The notes below the pieces were generated by a model. It had not been told where the DNA came from, did not search any database, and worked only from the letters and a program-made list of their open reading frames with translations. The position numbers and the translations under genes were made by a program. From Candidatus Pelagibacter communis (GTDB taxonomy: Bacteria > Pseudomonadota > Alphaproteobacteria > Pelagibacterales > Pelagibacteraceae): DNA of 64,000 nt. Shown here piece after piece: positions 20,941 through 30,596 of this stretch (position 1 is its first letter; each line of letters starts with the position of its first letter). The DNA lies in the NCBI RefSeq assembly GCF_001179845.1, contig NZ_CVSB01000029.1:1-64000 (forward strand), written 5' to 3'.

Positions 20941-22275
20941 ATGCTTTTATCTAATTCATTTATACCAATATTAAAAAATAATCCTTCAGAAGCAAAAATT
21001 AAATCTCATCAATTGATGTTGAGAGTAGGAATGATTAAGCAAGCCTCCGCAGGAATCTATTCATGGTTACCTTTAGGTTTTAAGGTAATGAAAAAAATAG
21101 AAGACATTGTCAGACAAGAACAAAACAAAATTGGAGCTCAAGAAATATTAATGCCAACAATTCAATCTAGTGAAATTTGGAAAGAAAGTGGTCGTTACGA
21201 CGATTATGGTGAAGAGATGTTAAGAATAACTGACCGTCAAAATAGAGAAATGTTATACGGACCAACCAATGAAGAGCAAGTTACTGAAATTTTTAGATCT
21301 TCAATAAAATCTTATAAATCACTCCCACAACTTATGTATCATATTCAATGGAAGTTTAGAGATGAAATTAGACCTAGATTTGGAATTATGCGTGGAAGAG
21401 AGTTTTATATGAAAGATGCTTATTCATTTGATGTATCTGATGAAGAAGCCTTTTATTCTTATAATAAATTCTTTCTATCTTACTTAAGAACATTTAAAAG
21501 ATTATCTTTAACAGCAATACCCATGGCTGCTGATACAGGGCCTATAGGTGGAAATTTATCTCATGAATTTATTATTCTTGCTGATACTGGAGAAAGTAAA
21601 ATTTTCACTGATAAAAGAATATTTGATCTTGATAGTGATGATACTGAACTAGAAAAAACATCATTAGAAAGTATGAGAAAAAAATATGAACAGTTTTATG
21701 CTGTAACTGATGAAAAGTTTAATAAAGAAGAATTTGAAAAAATTGTTTCCAAAGAAAATCAATTGATAACAAAAGGTATCGAAGTAGGTCATATATTTTA
21801 TTTTGGTGACAAATATTCAAAACCAATGGGTGCATCAGTTGATTTACCAGGGGGAAAGAAAGATTTTGTTAAAATGGGTTCTTATGGAATTGGTGTATCA
21901 AGGTTAGTAGGGGCTATAATTGAGGCAAAATATGATGATAAAAATGAAATCATGAAATGGCCATTGTCTGTTGCTCCTTATGATATTGCTATAATACCTA
22001 TGATAAATAAAAATGACACATCAGCTTTAGATAAAGCAAATAATATTAATAAAGAATTAATCAAAAATAATATTGATGCGATCATTGATGATACAGATGA
22101 AAATTTTTCATCTAAAATTAAAAAAATGAATTTAATTGGAGCCACGTATCAAATTATTATTGGTAAGAAAAGTGAGGGTGATTTATTAGAGTTTAAAGAA
22201 ACTGGTGAAGAAACTCAAAATTTACCACTAGGTAAAATTATAGAAATTATAACTAAACGAAAAAATTCAATTTGA
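20941..22275 (+). CDS. proS: Prolyl-tRNA synthetase (short form without editing insert)
   Basis: Class II synthetase that charges tRNA-Pro. Class II motifs seen: SWLPLGFKVMKKIED region, motif 2 around KFRDEIRPRFGIMRGREFYMKDAY, and motif 3 GSYGIGVSRLVGAIIEA. The anticodon-binding domain follows (PYDIAIIPM to the end). At 444 aa it is the alphaproteobacterial short type, which lacks the INS editing domain between motifs 2 and 3 that removes mischarged Ala in E. coli ProS. It overlaps lolC by 4 nt. Confidence 0.96.
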   Translation: MLLSNSFIPILKNNPSEAKIKSHQLMLRVGMIKQASAGIYSWLPLGFKVMKKIEDIVRQEQNKIGAQEILMPTIQSSEIWKESGRYDDYGEEMLRITDRQNREMLYGPTNEEQVTEIFRSSIKSYKSLPQLMYHIQWKFRDEIRPRFGIMRGREFYMKDAYSFDVSDEEAFYSYNKFFLSYLRTFKRLSLTAIPMAADTGPIGGNLSHEFIILADTGESKIFTDKRIFDLDSDDTELEKTSLESMRKKYEQFYAVTDEKFNKEEFEKIVSKENQLITKGIEVGHIFYFGDKYSKPMGASVDLPGGKKDFVKMGSYGIGVSRLVGAIIEAKYDDKNEIMKWPLSVAPYDIAIIPMINKNDTSALDKANNINKELIKNNIDAIIDDTDENFSSKIKKMNLIGATYQIIIGKKSEGDLLEFKETGEETQNLPLGKIIEIITKRKNSI

Positions 22276-23483
22276 TTTCTACTTTAGAAAAAGAAATTAC
22301 TTTTAGATTTTTAAAAGCCAGAAAAAAAGATGGTTTTTTGAATGTTATATCAATTTTTTCATTTATTGGCATAAGCCTTGGTGTTGCAGTTCTTATCATC
22401 GTAATGTCTGTCATGAATGGATTCAGAACTGAATTAATTGACAAGATAGTTGGCTTTAATGCTCATGCGGTTGTAAAACCTTACGATAAACCGTTAGCTT
22501 TATTGTCAGATAAAGATTTTGCTAAGGGTGTTTTATCAAATGACGGAGAAGCAGTTATTTTTCACAAGAATGGCACTAAAGGAGTTTTGCTAAAAGGTTA
22601 TTTGGAAAAAGATTTTAAAGATCTGCAAATTTCAAATAATGATATTTTTTTTGGTTCTAAAAATTTAAACGAAAATACAATTTCTATTGGTCGGGATTTA
22701 AGTAATATCTTAGGACTAGATATTGGAGATGAAGTTTCAATTACTTCACCCTCAGGAGTTCAAACGTTAGTTGGGTCTTTACCAAAGCAAAAATTATTTC
22801 TTATAATTTCAATATTTGAAAGTGGATTATCAGAATATGATGAAAATATTGCTTATATAAATTTAAACACTTTAGAAGATTTTTTTAACAAAAATAAAAA
22901 TGATAGATTTACCGAGTATTATTTTAAAGATCCAAAAAATATAGAAAATCATAAAGAAAAACTGATGAAACTATATCCTGATGCATTTGTATATACATGG
23001 GCTGATATGAATAGTTCATTATTTTCAGCACTTAAAGTTGAGAGAAATGTGATGTTTATTATTTTATCTTTAATTATTATTGTCGCTGCCTTTAATATAA
23101 TTTCAGGTTTAACAATTTTAGTTAAAAATAAAACTCGAGATATTGCAATTTTAAAATCTATTGGAGTTTTGAATAAATCTATAATAAAAATTTTTTTTCT
23201 TGTTGGTGTTTCAATTGGAACTTCAGCAACAATTTTTGGAATATTTTTAGGCGTAACATTCTCAATTTATGTAGAAAACATTAGACAATTTTTAAGCTCT
23301 ACTTTTAATATTAGTTTATTTCCAGAGGAAATATATTTTTTAAGCAAGATGCCTTCAGAAATAAATATTAATTCTATAGTAATTATAACAATCTGTTCAA
23401 TATTAATAACAATAGTAGTTTCTATATTTCCAGCGCTTAAAGCTGCAAATATGGATCCTGTAAAATCACTGAAATATGAATAA
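22272..23483 (+). CDS. lolC: Lipoprotein-releasing ABC transporter permease (LolC/LolE family)
   Basis: Inner-membrane permease that, with LolD, extracts lipoproteins destined for the outer membrane. A TTG start at 22272 is chosen because the next residues match the family's N-terminus (FRFLKARKKDGFLNVISIFSFIGI) and no earlier ATG fits. The 403-aa protein has four membrane segments (about 25-50, 260-285, 305-335 and 365-390) flanking a large periplasmic domain. A single LolC/E gene implies a homodimer, as in many alphaproteobacteria. It overlaps proS by 4 nt and lolD by 8 nt. Confidence 0.92.
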   Translation: MISTLEKEITFRFLKARKKDGFLNVISIFSFIGISLGVAVLIIVMSVMNGFRTELIDKIVGFNAHAVVKPYDKPLALLSDKDFAKGVLSNDGEAVIFHKNGTKGVLLKGYLEKDFKDLQISNNDIFFGSKNLNENTISIGRDLSNILGLDIGDEVSITSPSGVQTLVGSLPKQKLFLIISIFESGLSEYDENIAYINLNTLEDFFNKNKNDRFTEYYFKDPKNIENHKEKLMKLYPDAFVYTWADMNSSLFSALKVERNVMFIILSLIIIVAAFNIISGLTILVKNKTRDIAILKSIGVLNKSIIKIFFLVGVSIGTSATIFGIFLGVTFSIYVENIRQFLSSTFNISLFPEEIYFLSKMPSEININSIVIITICSILITIVVSIFPALKAANMDPVKSLKYE

Positions 23484-24153
23484 TTTTTTAGAATTAATTA
23501 ATATACGAAAAAGTTTTACTACAGAAAAAAAAATTAATGTATTAAGAGGTCTATCTAGAAAATTCAGGTTAGGTAAAACTTATGCAATAATGGGACCCTC
23601 TGGATCTGGAAAATCAACTTTACTTAATTTAATTTCATTAATTGATAAACCAACATCTGGTAATATTAAGTTTGAAAATCATGAGATAAATTTCAGTCAA
23701 AATGATAAAAATGATTTATTTAGATCTAAAAGAATAGGTATTGTTTACCAAGAAAATAATCTTCTTTCTGATTTTACAGCATTGGAAAATGTTTACTTTG
23801 CTTCTTTATCTCTTAATAATGACAAAAAATTAGCATTATCTAAAGCTGAAAAATTATTAAAAAAAATTGGACTTTCAAACAGAATAAATCATTTTCCCTC
23901 ACAACTTTCTGGAGGCGAAGCTCAAAGAGTAGCAATAGCAAGAGCGATTATTAATGATCCTCAAATAATTTTAGCTGATGAACCAACTGGTAGTTTAGAC
24001 ATGAATACGGCTAAAGATATTTTTAAACTTTTAAACAATCAAAAAAGATCAGACAGAATAATTATATTTGCAACTCATAATAGATTTTTTGCAAAAAAAG
24101 CAGATTATCTATTGGAGATGAGAGATGGTAGTATAAAATCATCTAATGTCTGA
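23476..24153 (+). CDS. lolD: Lipoprotein-releasing ABC transporter ATPase
   Basis: Cytoplasmic ATPase partner of LolC. The 225 aa contain Walker A GPSGSGKST near residue 39, the Q-loop in YQENN, the signature LSGGEAQRVAIARAI, Walker B IILADEPTGSLD and the switch His in IFATHN. The TGSLD version of the D-loop is common to MacB/LolD-type ATPases. It overlaps lolC and dnaE by 8 nt each. Confidence 0.95.
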   Translation: MNNFLELINIRKSFTTEKKINVLRGLSRKFRLGKTYAIMGPSGSGKSTLLNLISLIDKPTSGNIKFENHEINFSQNDKNDLFRSKRIGIVYQENNLLSDFTALENVYFASLSLNNDKKLALSKAEKLLKKIGLSNRINHFPSQLSGGEAQRVAIARAIINDPQIILADEPTGSLDMNTAKDIFKLLNNQKRSDRIIIFATHNRFFAKKADYLLEMRDGSIKSSNV

Positions 24154-27100
24154 GTCTGTCTTACAAAATTTTAATCATTTAAAAATTCATACTCAATATT
24201 CAATTTGCGAAGGGGCTGCTAGAATTGATGATTTGCAAGAATATTCTAACAAAAATAAAATTAAATCCTTAGGTTTATGTGATACTTTAAACTTATGCGG
24301 TGCACTAGAATTCGCTGAAAAGATCTCAAAGTCTGGTACTCAACCAATAATCGGAACTCAAATAAATTTTAAATACAGAGAAACAATAGGTTTACTCCCT
24401 TTGTTTGCTCTAAATGAAGCTGGATATAAAAATATAATAGAACTTTCATCCTTATCGTATTTGGAAAACGATGAATTGTCAGATCCACATGTAGATTTTG
24501 AATTATTACTAAGCAATTCTAAAGGTGTTGCTGTATTTTCAGGGACTGTTTTTGGTTTATTTGGTAAATTATTTGATAAAGGAAAGTTTAGTGAAATTGA
24601 TGAGCTTTATAATAAAATTAAAAATGCTTTTGATGACAGGTTTTACTTAGAGATTCAAAGACATAATGACCAAAATGAAATTGGATTTGAAAAATTTAAT
24701 TTAAAAAAATCTTTAGATTTGGAAATACCTATTATTGCAACTAATGAAGTTTTTTATTTAGATAAAGAAATGTACGAAGCTCATGATGCCTTAATTTGCA
24801 TTGGTAACAAGACATATGTAAACGAAAAAAACAGAATAAGATTTACTGACCAACATTATTTAAAAACTAATTCAGAGATGTCCGAATTATTTGCTGACTT
24901 ACCTGAAGCTTTAGAAAATAATTATAATTTTCCATTAAGATGTAGTTATAGACCTTTATTTTCTAACCCAATATTGCCTAATATTAGCAGTGATAAAGAT
25001 GGAAATGCAGATGAAATTTTAAAAAAAGATTCCATAGAGGGATTAAAAGTCAAATTCAATAAAATCTTTAATTTAAGTGATGAAGATTTAGAAAATAACA
25101 ATTCTTATAGAGAATATAAGGACAGACTTAATCATGAACTTTCTATTATTATAGAAATGAAATATTCTAGTTATTTTCTTATAGTTGCTGACTATATTAA
25201 ATGGGCTAAAAATAATGATATCCCCGTAGGTCCTGGAAGAGGCTCAGGTGCTGGCTCATTAGTAGCTTGGTGTTTATCAATTACAGACGTTGATCCAATA
25301 AAATTTAATCTTATTTTTGAAAGATTTTTAAATCCAGATAGAATTTCAATGCCAGATTTTGATATAGATTTTTGCGAGGATAAAAGAGATCAAGTTTTTG
25401 AGTATCTAACTACAAAATACAAAGACAGTGTAGCTCACATTATTACATTCGGTAAATTAAAAGCACGAATGGTAATTAGAGACGTCGGAAGAGTTTTGGG
25501 ATTAGCATATGGATTTGTTGACAGCATATCTAAGATGATACCTTTTGATCCATCTAGACCACAAAATTTAACTCAGTGCATTGCTGGGGAGCCACGATTA
25601 CAAAAACTCATAAATGAAGATCCAAGGGTAAAGAAACTTACTGATCTCTCACTAAAATTAGAAGGTCTAAATAGGAATGTTGCAACACATGCAGCTGGAG
25701 TGGTAATAGCAGATAAAAAACTCACTGAAGTTGTTCCTTTATACAAAGATTCATCTGCAGATCTATTATTACCATCTACTCAATTCGATATGTACTCAGC
25801 AGAAAATGCAGGTTTAATAAAATTTGATTTTTTGGGCTTAAAAACACTAACAGTAATTAATAAGACACAAAAACTTGTAAGAAAAAAAATTAAAGATTTT
25901 GATATAGATAAAATTAGTTACGAAGATCAAAAAGTTTTTGATTTAATGTCTACAGGCAAAACAGTTGGCCTATTTCAAATTGAAAGTGTTGGTATGAGAG
26001 AAGCTTTAATTCAAATGAAGCCGAATCATATTGAAGATATTATTGCATTAGTTGCCCTCTATAGACCAGGACCGATGAGCAATATTCCAACATATAATGA
26101 TTGCAAAAATGGAAAACAAAAACCAGATTATTTACATCCACTTCTAGAAGATATTTTAAAACCAACTTATGGTGTAATTATTTATCAAGAACAAGTAATG
26201 CAGATTGCACAAAAATTATCAGGATTTACAGCAGGACAAGCTGATATATTGAGAAGAGCAATGGGTAAAAAGAAAAGAGCAGAACTTGAAAAACAGAAAC
26301 AAGGGTTTATTGCTGGAGCTGTTAAAAATGGAATAGCAAAGGATGTTGCTGCTGGAATTTTTTTAAAAATAGAACCATTTGCAGAATATGGTTTTAATAA
26401 AAGTCATGCTGCTGCATATGCAATTATTTCATATCAAACAGCTTTTTTAAAAACATATTATCCAAAGGAATTTATTGCAGCCTCAATGACTATGGATATA
26501 TCAAATCAAAATAAATTAAGTGAGTTTTATGAAGAATTAAAAAGATTAAATATTGAAGTTGTACGTCCAGATATAAATGAATGTTTTGCTGATTTTAGAA
26601 CAATTGATGATAAATTTTATTACGCTTTGGGAGGAATTAAAGCTGTTGGTTTTGAGGCAATATCAAACATAGTTGAAGAAAGAACTTTAAATGGAAAATT
26701 TGAATCAATTCATGATTTTATATCTAGAGTAAATCCAAAAGATATAAACAAACTTCAATTAGAGGGTTTAGTTAAAGCAGGTGCTTTTGATAAATTAAAT
26801 TCAAATAGACAATCATTGTATGAATCTATACCAGTTATGATTGCAAAAAGTAAAAATATATTTGAAAATAAATCTACAAATCAGATTGATTTATTTTCAG
26901 AGGATGAGATTGTACAAGATAATATTTTGCTTAAAACTGAAGATTGGAAATTTGAGGAAAGATTATCAAAAGAATTTGAAGCTGTAGGTTTCTTTATTTC
27001 AGACCATCCGTTAAATCAATTTAAAGAAATTTATAATGATTATAAAATAACAGATTATTCCAACTTTATTTCTAATGATGATTTAAAAGACTCTAATATC

Positions 27101-27562
27101 GCTGCAACTTTATTAAAGGTTCAAGAGAGAAAAACAGCAAAAGGAAATTCCTACGCTGTTTTAAAATTAACTGACTTATCAAGCATATTTGAACTGTTTA
27201 TTTTTTCAGATGTATTAGAATTAAATAGAGAAATTTTAAAAGAGGGTAGCTCTCTTATTTTGACATTATTTAAAAATATTTCTAATGATGAAAATAGATT
27301 AACTAGAATTAATGTTCAAAAAATAGCTTCACTTAAAGAATTATTTAATAGCCCTATAAATGAGGTATCATTCGATCTAAAATCTAAAGAAGAAATTGAA
27401 AAAATTTGTAAAATTTTAAACGATGAGGGCAAAACCATAGTTAATATTAATCTATTTAATGATGATAAAATTCTCAAATTTAGATTGAAAAATACTCGTA
27501 AATTAGACAGAAAATCTTTAAATCTAATAAGAAATCAAGAAATTCAAGCAATTATCAACTAA
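24146..27562 (+). CDS. dnaE: DNA polymerase III alpha subunit
   Basis: Replicative C-family DNA polymerase, 1138 aa. The N-terminal PHP domain starts with FNHLKIHTQYSICEG. The polymerase palm has GPGRGSGAGSLVAW and the catalytic aspartates in PDFDIDFCEDKRD. Further segments: FGKLKARMVIRDVGRVLG, THAAGVVIA, GLFQIESVGMREAL and GYGFNKSHAAAYA-like FAEYGFNKSHAAAYA. A C-terminal OB fold (NIAATLLKVQERKT) follows around residue 990. It ends the run of closely packed genes that begins at nuoA. The next gene, rpsB, is 130 nt away. Confidence 0.98.
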   Translation: MSESVLQNFNHLKIHTQYSICEGAARIDDLQEYSNKNKIKSLGLCDTLNLCGALEFAEKISKSGTQPIIGTQINFKYRETIGLLPLFALNEAGYKNIIELSSLSYLENDELSDPHVDFELLLSNSKGVAVFSGTVFGLFGKLFDKGKFSEIDELYNKIKNAFDDRFYLEIQRHNDQNEIGFEKFNLKKSLDLEIPIIATNEVFYLDKEMYEAHDALICIGNKTYVNEKNRIRFTDQHYLKTNSEMSELFADLPEALENNYNFPLRCSYRPLFSNPILPNISSDKDGNADEILKKDSIEGLKVKFNKIFNLSDEDLENNNSYREYKDRLNHELSIIIEMKYSSYFLIVADYIKWAKNNDIPVGPGRGSGAGSLVAWCLSITDVDPIKFNLIFERFLNPDRISMPDFDIDFCEDKRDQVFEYLTTKYKDSVAHIITFGKLKARMVIRDVGRVLGLAYGFVDSISKMIPFDPSRPQNLTQCIAGEPRLQKLINEDPRVKKLTDLSLKLEGLNRNVATHAAGVVIADKKLTEVVPLYKDSSADLLLPSTQFDMYSAENAGLIKFDFLGLKTLTVINKTQKLVRKKIKDFDIDKISYEDQKVFDLMSTGKTVGLFQIESVGMREALIQMKPNHIEDIIALVALYRPGPMSNIPTYNDCKNGKQKPDYLHPLLEDILKPTYGVIIYQEQVMQIAQKLSGFTAGQADILRRAMGKKKRAELEKQKQGFIAGAVKNGIAKDVAAGIFLKIEPFAEYGFNKSHAAAYAIISYQTAFLKTYYPKEFIAASMTMDISNQNKLSEFYEELKRLNIEVVRPDINECFADFRTIDDKFYYALGGIKAVGFEAISNIVEERTLNGKFESIHDFISRVNPKDINKLQLEGLVKAGAFDKLNSNRQSLYESIPVMIAKSKNIFENKSTNQIDLFSEDEIVQDNILLKTEDWKFEERLSKEFEAVGFFISDHPLNQFKEIYNDYKITDYSNFISNDDLKDSNIAATLLKVQERKTAKGNSYAVLKLTDLSSIFELFIFSDVLELNREILKEGSSLILTLFKNISNDENRLTRINVQKIASLKELFNSPINEVSFDLKSKEEIEKICKILNDEGKTIVNINLFNDDKILKFRLKNTRKLDRKSLNLIRNQEIQAIIN

Positions 27563-27620
27563 ATAATCACTTGTTAATAACGATAAATATTTGTAAATAC
27601 TCCATAAATTAAATAAACAC

Positions 27621-27692
27621 GCACACAGTTGTTGGTTTTATACCTCCGGTCCTTAATTGGAAATTACTGTGGTGGCTTAACCGGGAAAAAAT
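27621..27692 (+). promoter_or_regulatory. rpsB leader: predicted pseudoknot covering the Shine-Dalgarno sequence
   Basis: Two complementary segments interleave in the 130-nt gap before rpsB. CACAGT (27624-27629) pairs with ACTGTG (27666-27671). TCCGGT (27645-27650) pairs with ACCGGG (27680-27685, one T-G pair). The order 5'-a-b-a'-b' is that of an H-type pseudoknot. The last strand contains the GGG of the Shine-Dalgarno GGGA (27683-27686), 6 nt before the ATG, so the fold would block ribosome binding. The region is also visibly richer in G and C than its surroundings. From memory, a candidate cis-regulatory RNA before rpsB has been described in Candidatus Pelagibacter ubique; this is probably that element, with S2 protein feedback as the likely signal. 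Confidence 0.7.
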
Positions 27693-28517
27693 ATGAAAAT
27701 ACCTAACGTTACAATACAACAATTATTAGAAGCAGGCGTTCATCTTGGACACAAAACTTTAAGATGGAATCCAAAAATGAAAAAATACATTTTTGGTAAA
27801 AGAGATTCTATTCATATCATAGATCTTACTCAAACGGTGGAGTTAACCAAAGTAGCTTTGGAAAAAGTTTATGAAACTATTGCAAATAATGGAAAAATTT
27901 TATTTGTGTCTACAAAAAAACAAGCATCAGAGGCAATTGCAGAAGTTGCAAAAGAAACAGATCAGTATTTTGTAAATTACAGATGGTTAGGAGGTATGCT
28001 AACTAACTGGGGAACAATTTCAAATTCAATTAAGAAATTAAAAAAACTAGAAATTGATTTAACAGCAGAAAATAGAGGATTTACAAAAAAAGAGCTTTTA
28101 AAAATGAGTGTAAAAAAAGACAAGCTCCAAAGATCATTAGGTGGTATTGCCGAAATGAAAAAAATTCCAGATTTGGTATTTGTTATAGATACAAATTATG
28201 AATCACTAGCTATAGCTGAATCTGCTAAATTAGGAATACCAATTATAGCTATTCTAGATAGTAATTCAAATCCTGATAATATAAATTATCCAATTCCAGG
28301 CAATGATGATGCAAGAAGAGCTATTGATCTTTACTGTAATTTAATCAAAGAAACAATTAATAGCGCTAAAAGTTCTGCATCCACAGTTGAGTCTAAAAAG
28401 AGTAAAGATAAAGATAAAGAAATTAAAGAGCAAGATAAAACAAAAACTATTCAGGAATTAGATAGAGAAAAATTGGAAAAAAAATTTTCCAATAAAGATA
28501 AGGAAAAATTAAACTAA
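27693..28517 (+). CDS. rpsB: 30S ribosomal protein S2
   Basis: Structural protein of the small ribosomal subunit. The family start [29 protein letters not shown]-like segment is clear, as are [10 protein letters not shown] and the [12 protein letters not shown] stretch. At 274 aa it is longer than E. coli S2 (241 aa) because of a highly charged Lys/Glu/Asp-rich C-terminal tail after about residue 235, which is common in alphaproteobacteria. It is preceded by a structured leader and overlaps tsf by one base. Confidence 0.97.
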   Translation: MKIPNVTIQQLLEAGVHLGHKTLRWNPKMKKYIFGKRDSIHIIDLTQTVELTKVALEKVYETIANNGKILFVSTKKQASEAIAEVAKETDQYFVNYRWLGGMLTNWGTISNSIKKLKKLEIDLTAENRGFTKKELLKMSVKKDKLQRSLGGIAEMKKIPDLVFVIDTNYESLAIAESAKLGIPIIAILDSNSNPDNINYPIPGNDDARRAIDLYCNLIKETINSAKSSASTVESKKSKDKDKEIKEQDKTKTIQELDREKLEKKFSNKDKEKLN

Positions 28518-29368
28518 TGAGTGATATAGAAAAAGTAAAAAAACTTAGAGAAGTTACTGGGGCAGGTTTTAAAGATTGCAACTTAGCTATTAAAGAATCA
28601 AATGGTGATTTGGACAAGGCAATTGAAATTTTAAGAGTTAAAGGAATTTCAAAAGCTTCAAAAAAAATGTCTAGAGATGCAAAGGAAGGAGTTGTTGTAG
28701 TCAGTGGCGATGAAACAAAGATATCTGTGATTGAAGTGAATTGTGAAACTGATTTTGTTGCTAAGAATGATGATTTTATTTCTTTTGTTAAAGAATTAAG
28801 TGAACTCAATAATGAAAAAAGTTCAAACATTGAGGAATTAAAAGCAGCTAAAATGAAAAATGGACAAACAGTTGAAGATAATTTAGTTGCTTTGATTGCA
28901 AAAATTGGTGAAAAAATCACAATTGGAAAAGCAAAAACAATTCAAAATAACGATGGTGTAAATAATCATTATCTTCATACAGTTGTAAAAGATAATGTTG
29001 CCAAGCTTGCTGTAATGGTTTCACTGAATACCAAAGATAATTCAGATACTATTAAGACGTTTAGTAAACAGTTATCTATGCATATTGCGGCGTCAAATCC
29101 ATTAGCTTTAGAACCCAGCTTAATAGATCAATCAATAATTGATAAAGAGCAAGAATTAGTTACTGAAGAATTAAAAAACTCTGGAAAACCCGATGATATT
29201 GCAAAAAAAATAAGCTTAGGTAAGATGAATAAATTCAAAGAGGAAAATGCTCTTATGACACAAGCATGGGTAATGGAACCTAAAAAAAAAGTACAAGATA
29301 TAATTAAGGAACTATCAATAGCTGATTTAAAAATAAAAGAGTTTTTTAGAATAAAGATTGGAGAATAA
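28517..29368 (+). CDS. tsf: Elongation factor Ts
   Basis: Nucleotide exchange factor for EF-Tu. The N-terminal UBA-like domain reads [20 protein letters not shown], and the core has the TDFV motif in [14 protein letters not shown] near residue 78, both diagnostic. The C-terminal segment [15 protein letters not shown] is also typical. At 283 aa it is of normal length. It follows rpsB as usual, but the next gene is frr, with no pyrH between; the stop codon abuts the frr ATG directly. Confidence 0.97.
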   Translation: MSDIEKVKKLREVTGAGFKDCNLAIKESNGDLDKAIEILRVKGISKASKKMSRDAKEGVVVVSGDETKISVIEVNCETDFVAKNDDFISFVKELSELNNEKSSNIEELKAAKMKNGQTVEDNLVALIAKIGEKITIGKAKTIQNNDGVNNHYLHTVVKDNVAKLAVMVSLNTKDNSDTIKTFSKQLSMHIAASNPLALEPSLIDQSIIDKEQELVTEELKNSGKPDDIAKKISLGKMNKFKEENALMTQAWVMEPKKKVQDIIKELSIADLKIKEFFRIKIGE

Positions 29369-29920
29369 ATGTTTGACGAAAAGTCATACAATATGAAAAT
29401 GGATAAAGCCATTGATGTATTCTCAAAAGAACTATCTTCTCTAAGAACCGGAAGAGCAAATGCATCAATGTTAGATTTAATTAAAGTTGATGTTTATGGT
29501 CAACAAATGCCAATAAATCAAGTTGGAAGCATAACAACTCCTGAACCAAGAACTATAAATATTCAGATATGGGATGTAAACAATGTTCCTATGGTAGATG
29601 CAGCGATTAAAAAATCAGATTTGGGATTAAATCCACAGATAGATGGTCAGATGATTAGACTACCAGTACCAGAGCTCAATGAAGAGCGAAGGATAGAATT
29701 AAAAAAAATGATAAGATCAATTGGTGAAAAATGTAAAGTTACAATAAGAAATATCCGTAGAGAAGCGAATGAAGAGTTAAAAAAACTTTTAAAATCAAAA
29801 GAGATTGGTGAAGATGATGAAAAATCTTTTGAAAAAAATGTCCAATCTATCACAGATGATCATATTAAAATAGTTGATGGAAAGGTTTCTTTAAAGGAAA
29901 AAGAAATAATGACAATATAA
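29369..29920 (+). CDS. frr: Ribosome recycling factor
   Basis: Splits post-termination ribosomes together with EF-G. The 183-aa protein has the standard length and motifs: LRTGRANASMLDLIKVDVYG near residue 26, PEPRTINIQIWD, and the C-terminal long helices VTIRNIRREANEELKKLLK. The start has a fair Shine-Dalgarno sequence (GGAG at the end of tsf), unlike many genes here. One base separates it from uppS. Confidence 0.97.
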   Translation: MFDEKSYNMKMDKAIDVFSKELSSLRTGRANASMLDLIKVDVYGQQMPINQVGSITTPEPRTINIQIWDVNNVPMVDAAIKKSDLGLNPQIDGQMIRLPVPELNEERRIELKKMIRSIGEKCKVTIRNIRREANEELKKLLKSKEIGEDDEKSFEKNVQSITDDHIKIVDGKVSLKEKEIMTI

Positions 29921-29921
29921 A

Positions 29922-30596
29922 ATGAATCCTCTCAATCATGTAGCCATAATAATGGATGGCAATGGGAGATGGGGCTTGAAAAACAAAAAGTCAAGAAATG
30001 AGGGACATAGAGCTGGTTTAAATACAATTGAAAATATTTTAAAAGAGACAATAAAACAAAAAATTAAGTTTATTACTCTGTTTACTTTTTCTACCGAAAA
30101 CTGGAATAGACCAAAAAAAGAAATAAAGTATTTATTTAATTTATTAGAAAACTTCCTACATAATAAAATTGAAAATCTTAACAAAAAAAATATTAAACTT
30201 AAAATTATTGGATTTAAAAATTTTTCTCCAGAGTTAAATAAACTTTTAAGAAAGTCAGAAAATTTAACAGCACAAAACACTAAACTTCAGATTAATTTAG
30301 CTTTAAATTATGGTTCAAAAATGGAATTAATTGAAACGTTTAAAAAATTAAAAAAACTTAAAAAAAAATTCACTGAAAAAAATGTTTCAAAGAATTTACT
30401 CACCAACGAAATACCAGATCCAGATTTGTTAATTAGAACAGGTAATACAAAAAGACTTAGTAATTTTCTATTATGGCAATTGGCATATACTGAAATTCAC
30501 TTTGAAAAAAAATTATGGCCAGACTTCAATGTCATTGATTATAAAAAAATTATTAAAAAATTTAAATCTACAAAAAGAAATTTTGGAAAGATTTAA
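29922..30596 (+). CDS. uppS: Undecaprenyl diphosphate synthase
   Basis: Makes the C55 lipid carrier used for peptidoglycan and LPS sugars. The cis-prenyltransferase P-loop motif IIMDGNGRWG is at residues 10-19, with SRNEGHRAG after it. FTLFTFSTENWNRP, INLALNYGSKMEL and PDPDLLIRTGNTKRLSNFLLWQ are further conserved regions. At 224 aa it is slightly short. It overlaps cdsA by one base. Confidence 0.95.
   Translation: MNPLNHVAIIMDGNGRWGLKNKKSRNEGHRAGLNTIENILKETIKQKIKFITLFTFSTENWNRPKKEIKYLFNLLENFLHNKIENLNKKNIKLKIIGFKNFSPELNKLLRKSENLTAQNTKLQINLALNYGSKMELIETFKKLKKLKKKFTEKNVSKNLLTNEIPDPDLLIRTGNTKRLSNFLLWQLAYTEIHFEKKLWPDFNVIDYKKIIKKFKSTKRNFGKI

Noticed and set aside
28447-28920. 157-codon minus-strand frame antisense to rpsB and tsf
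   Set aside because: Low-complexity Ser/Phe/Leu/Ile translation lying wholly opposite two certain genes.
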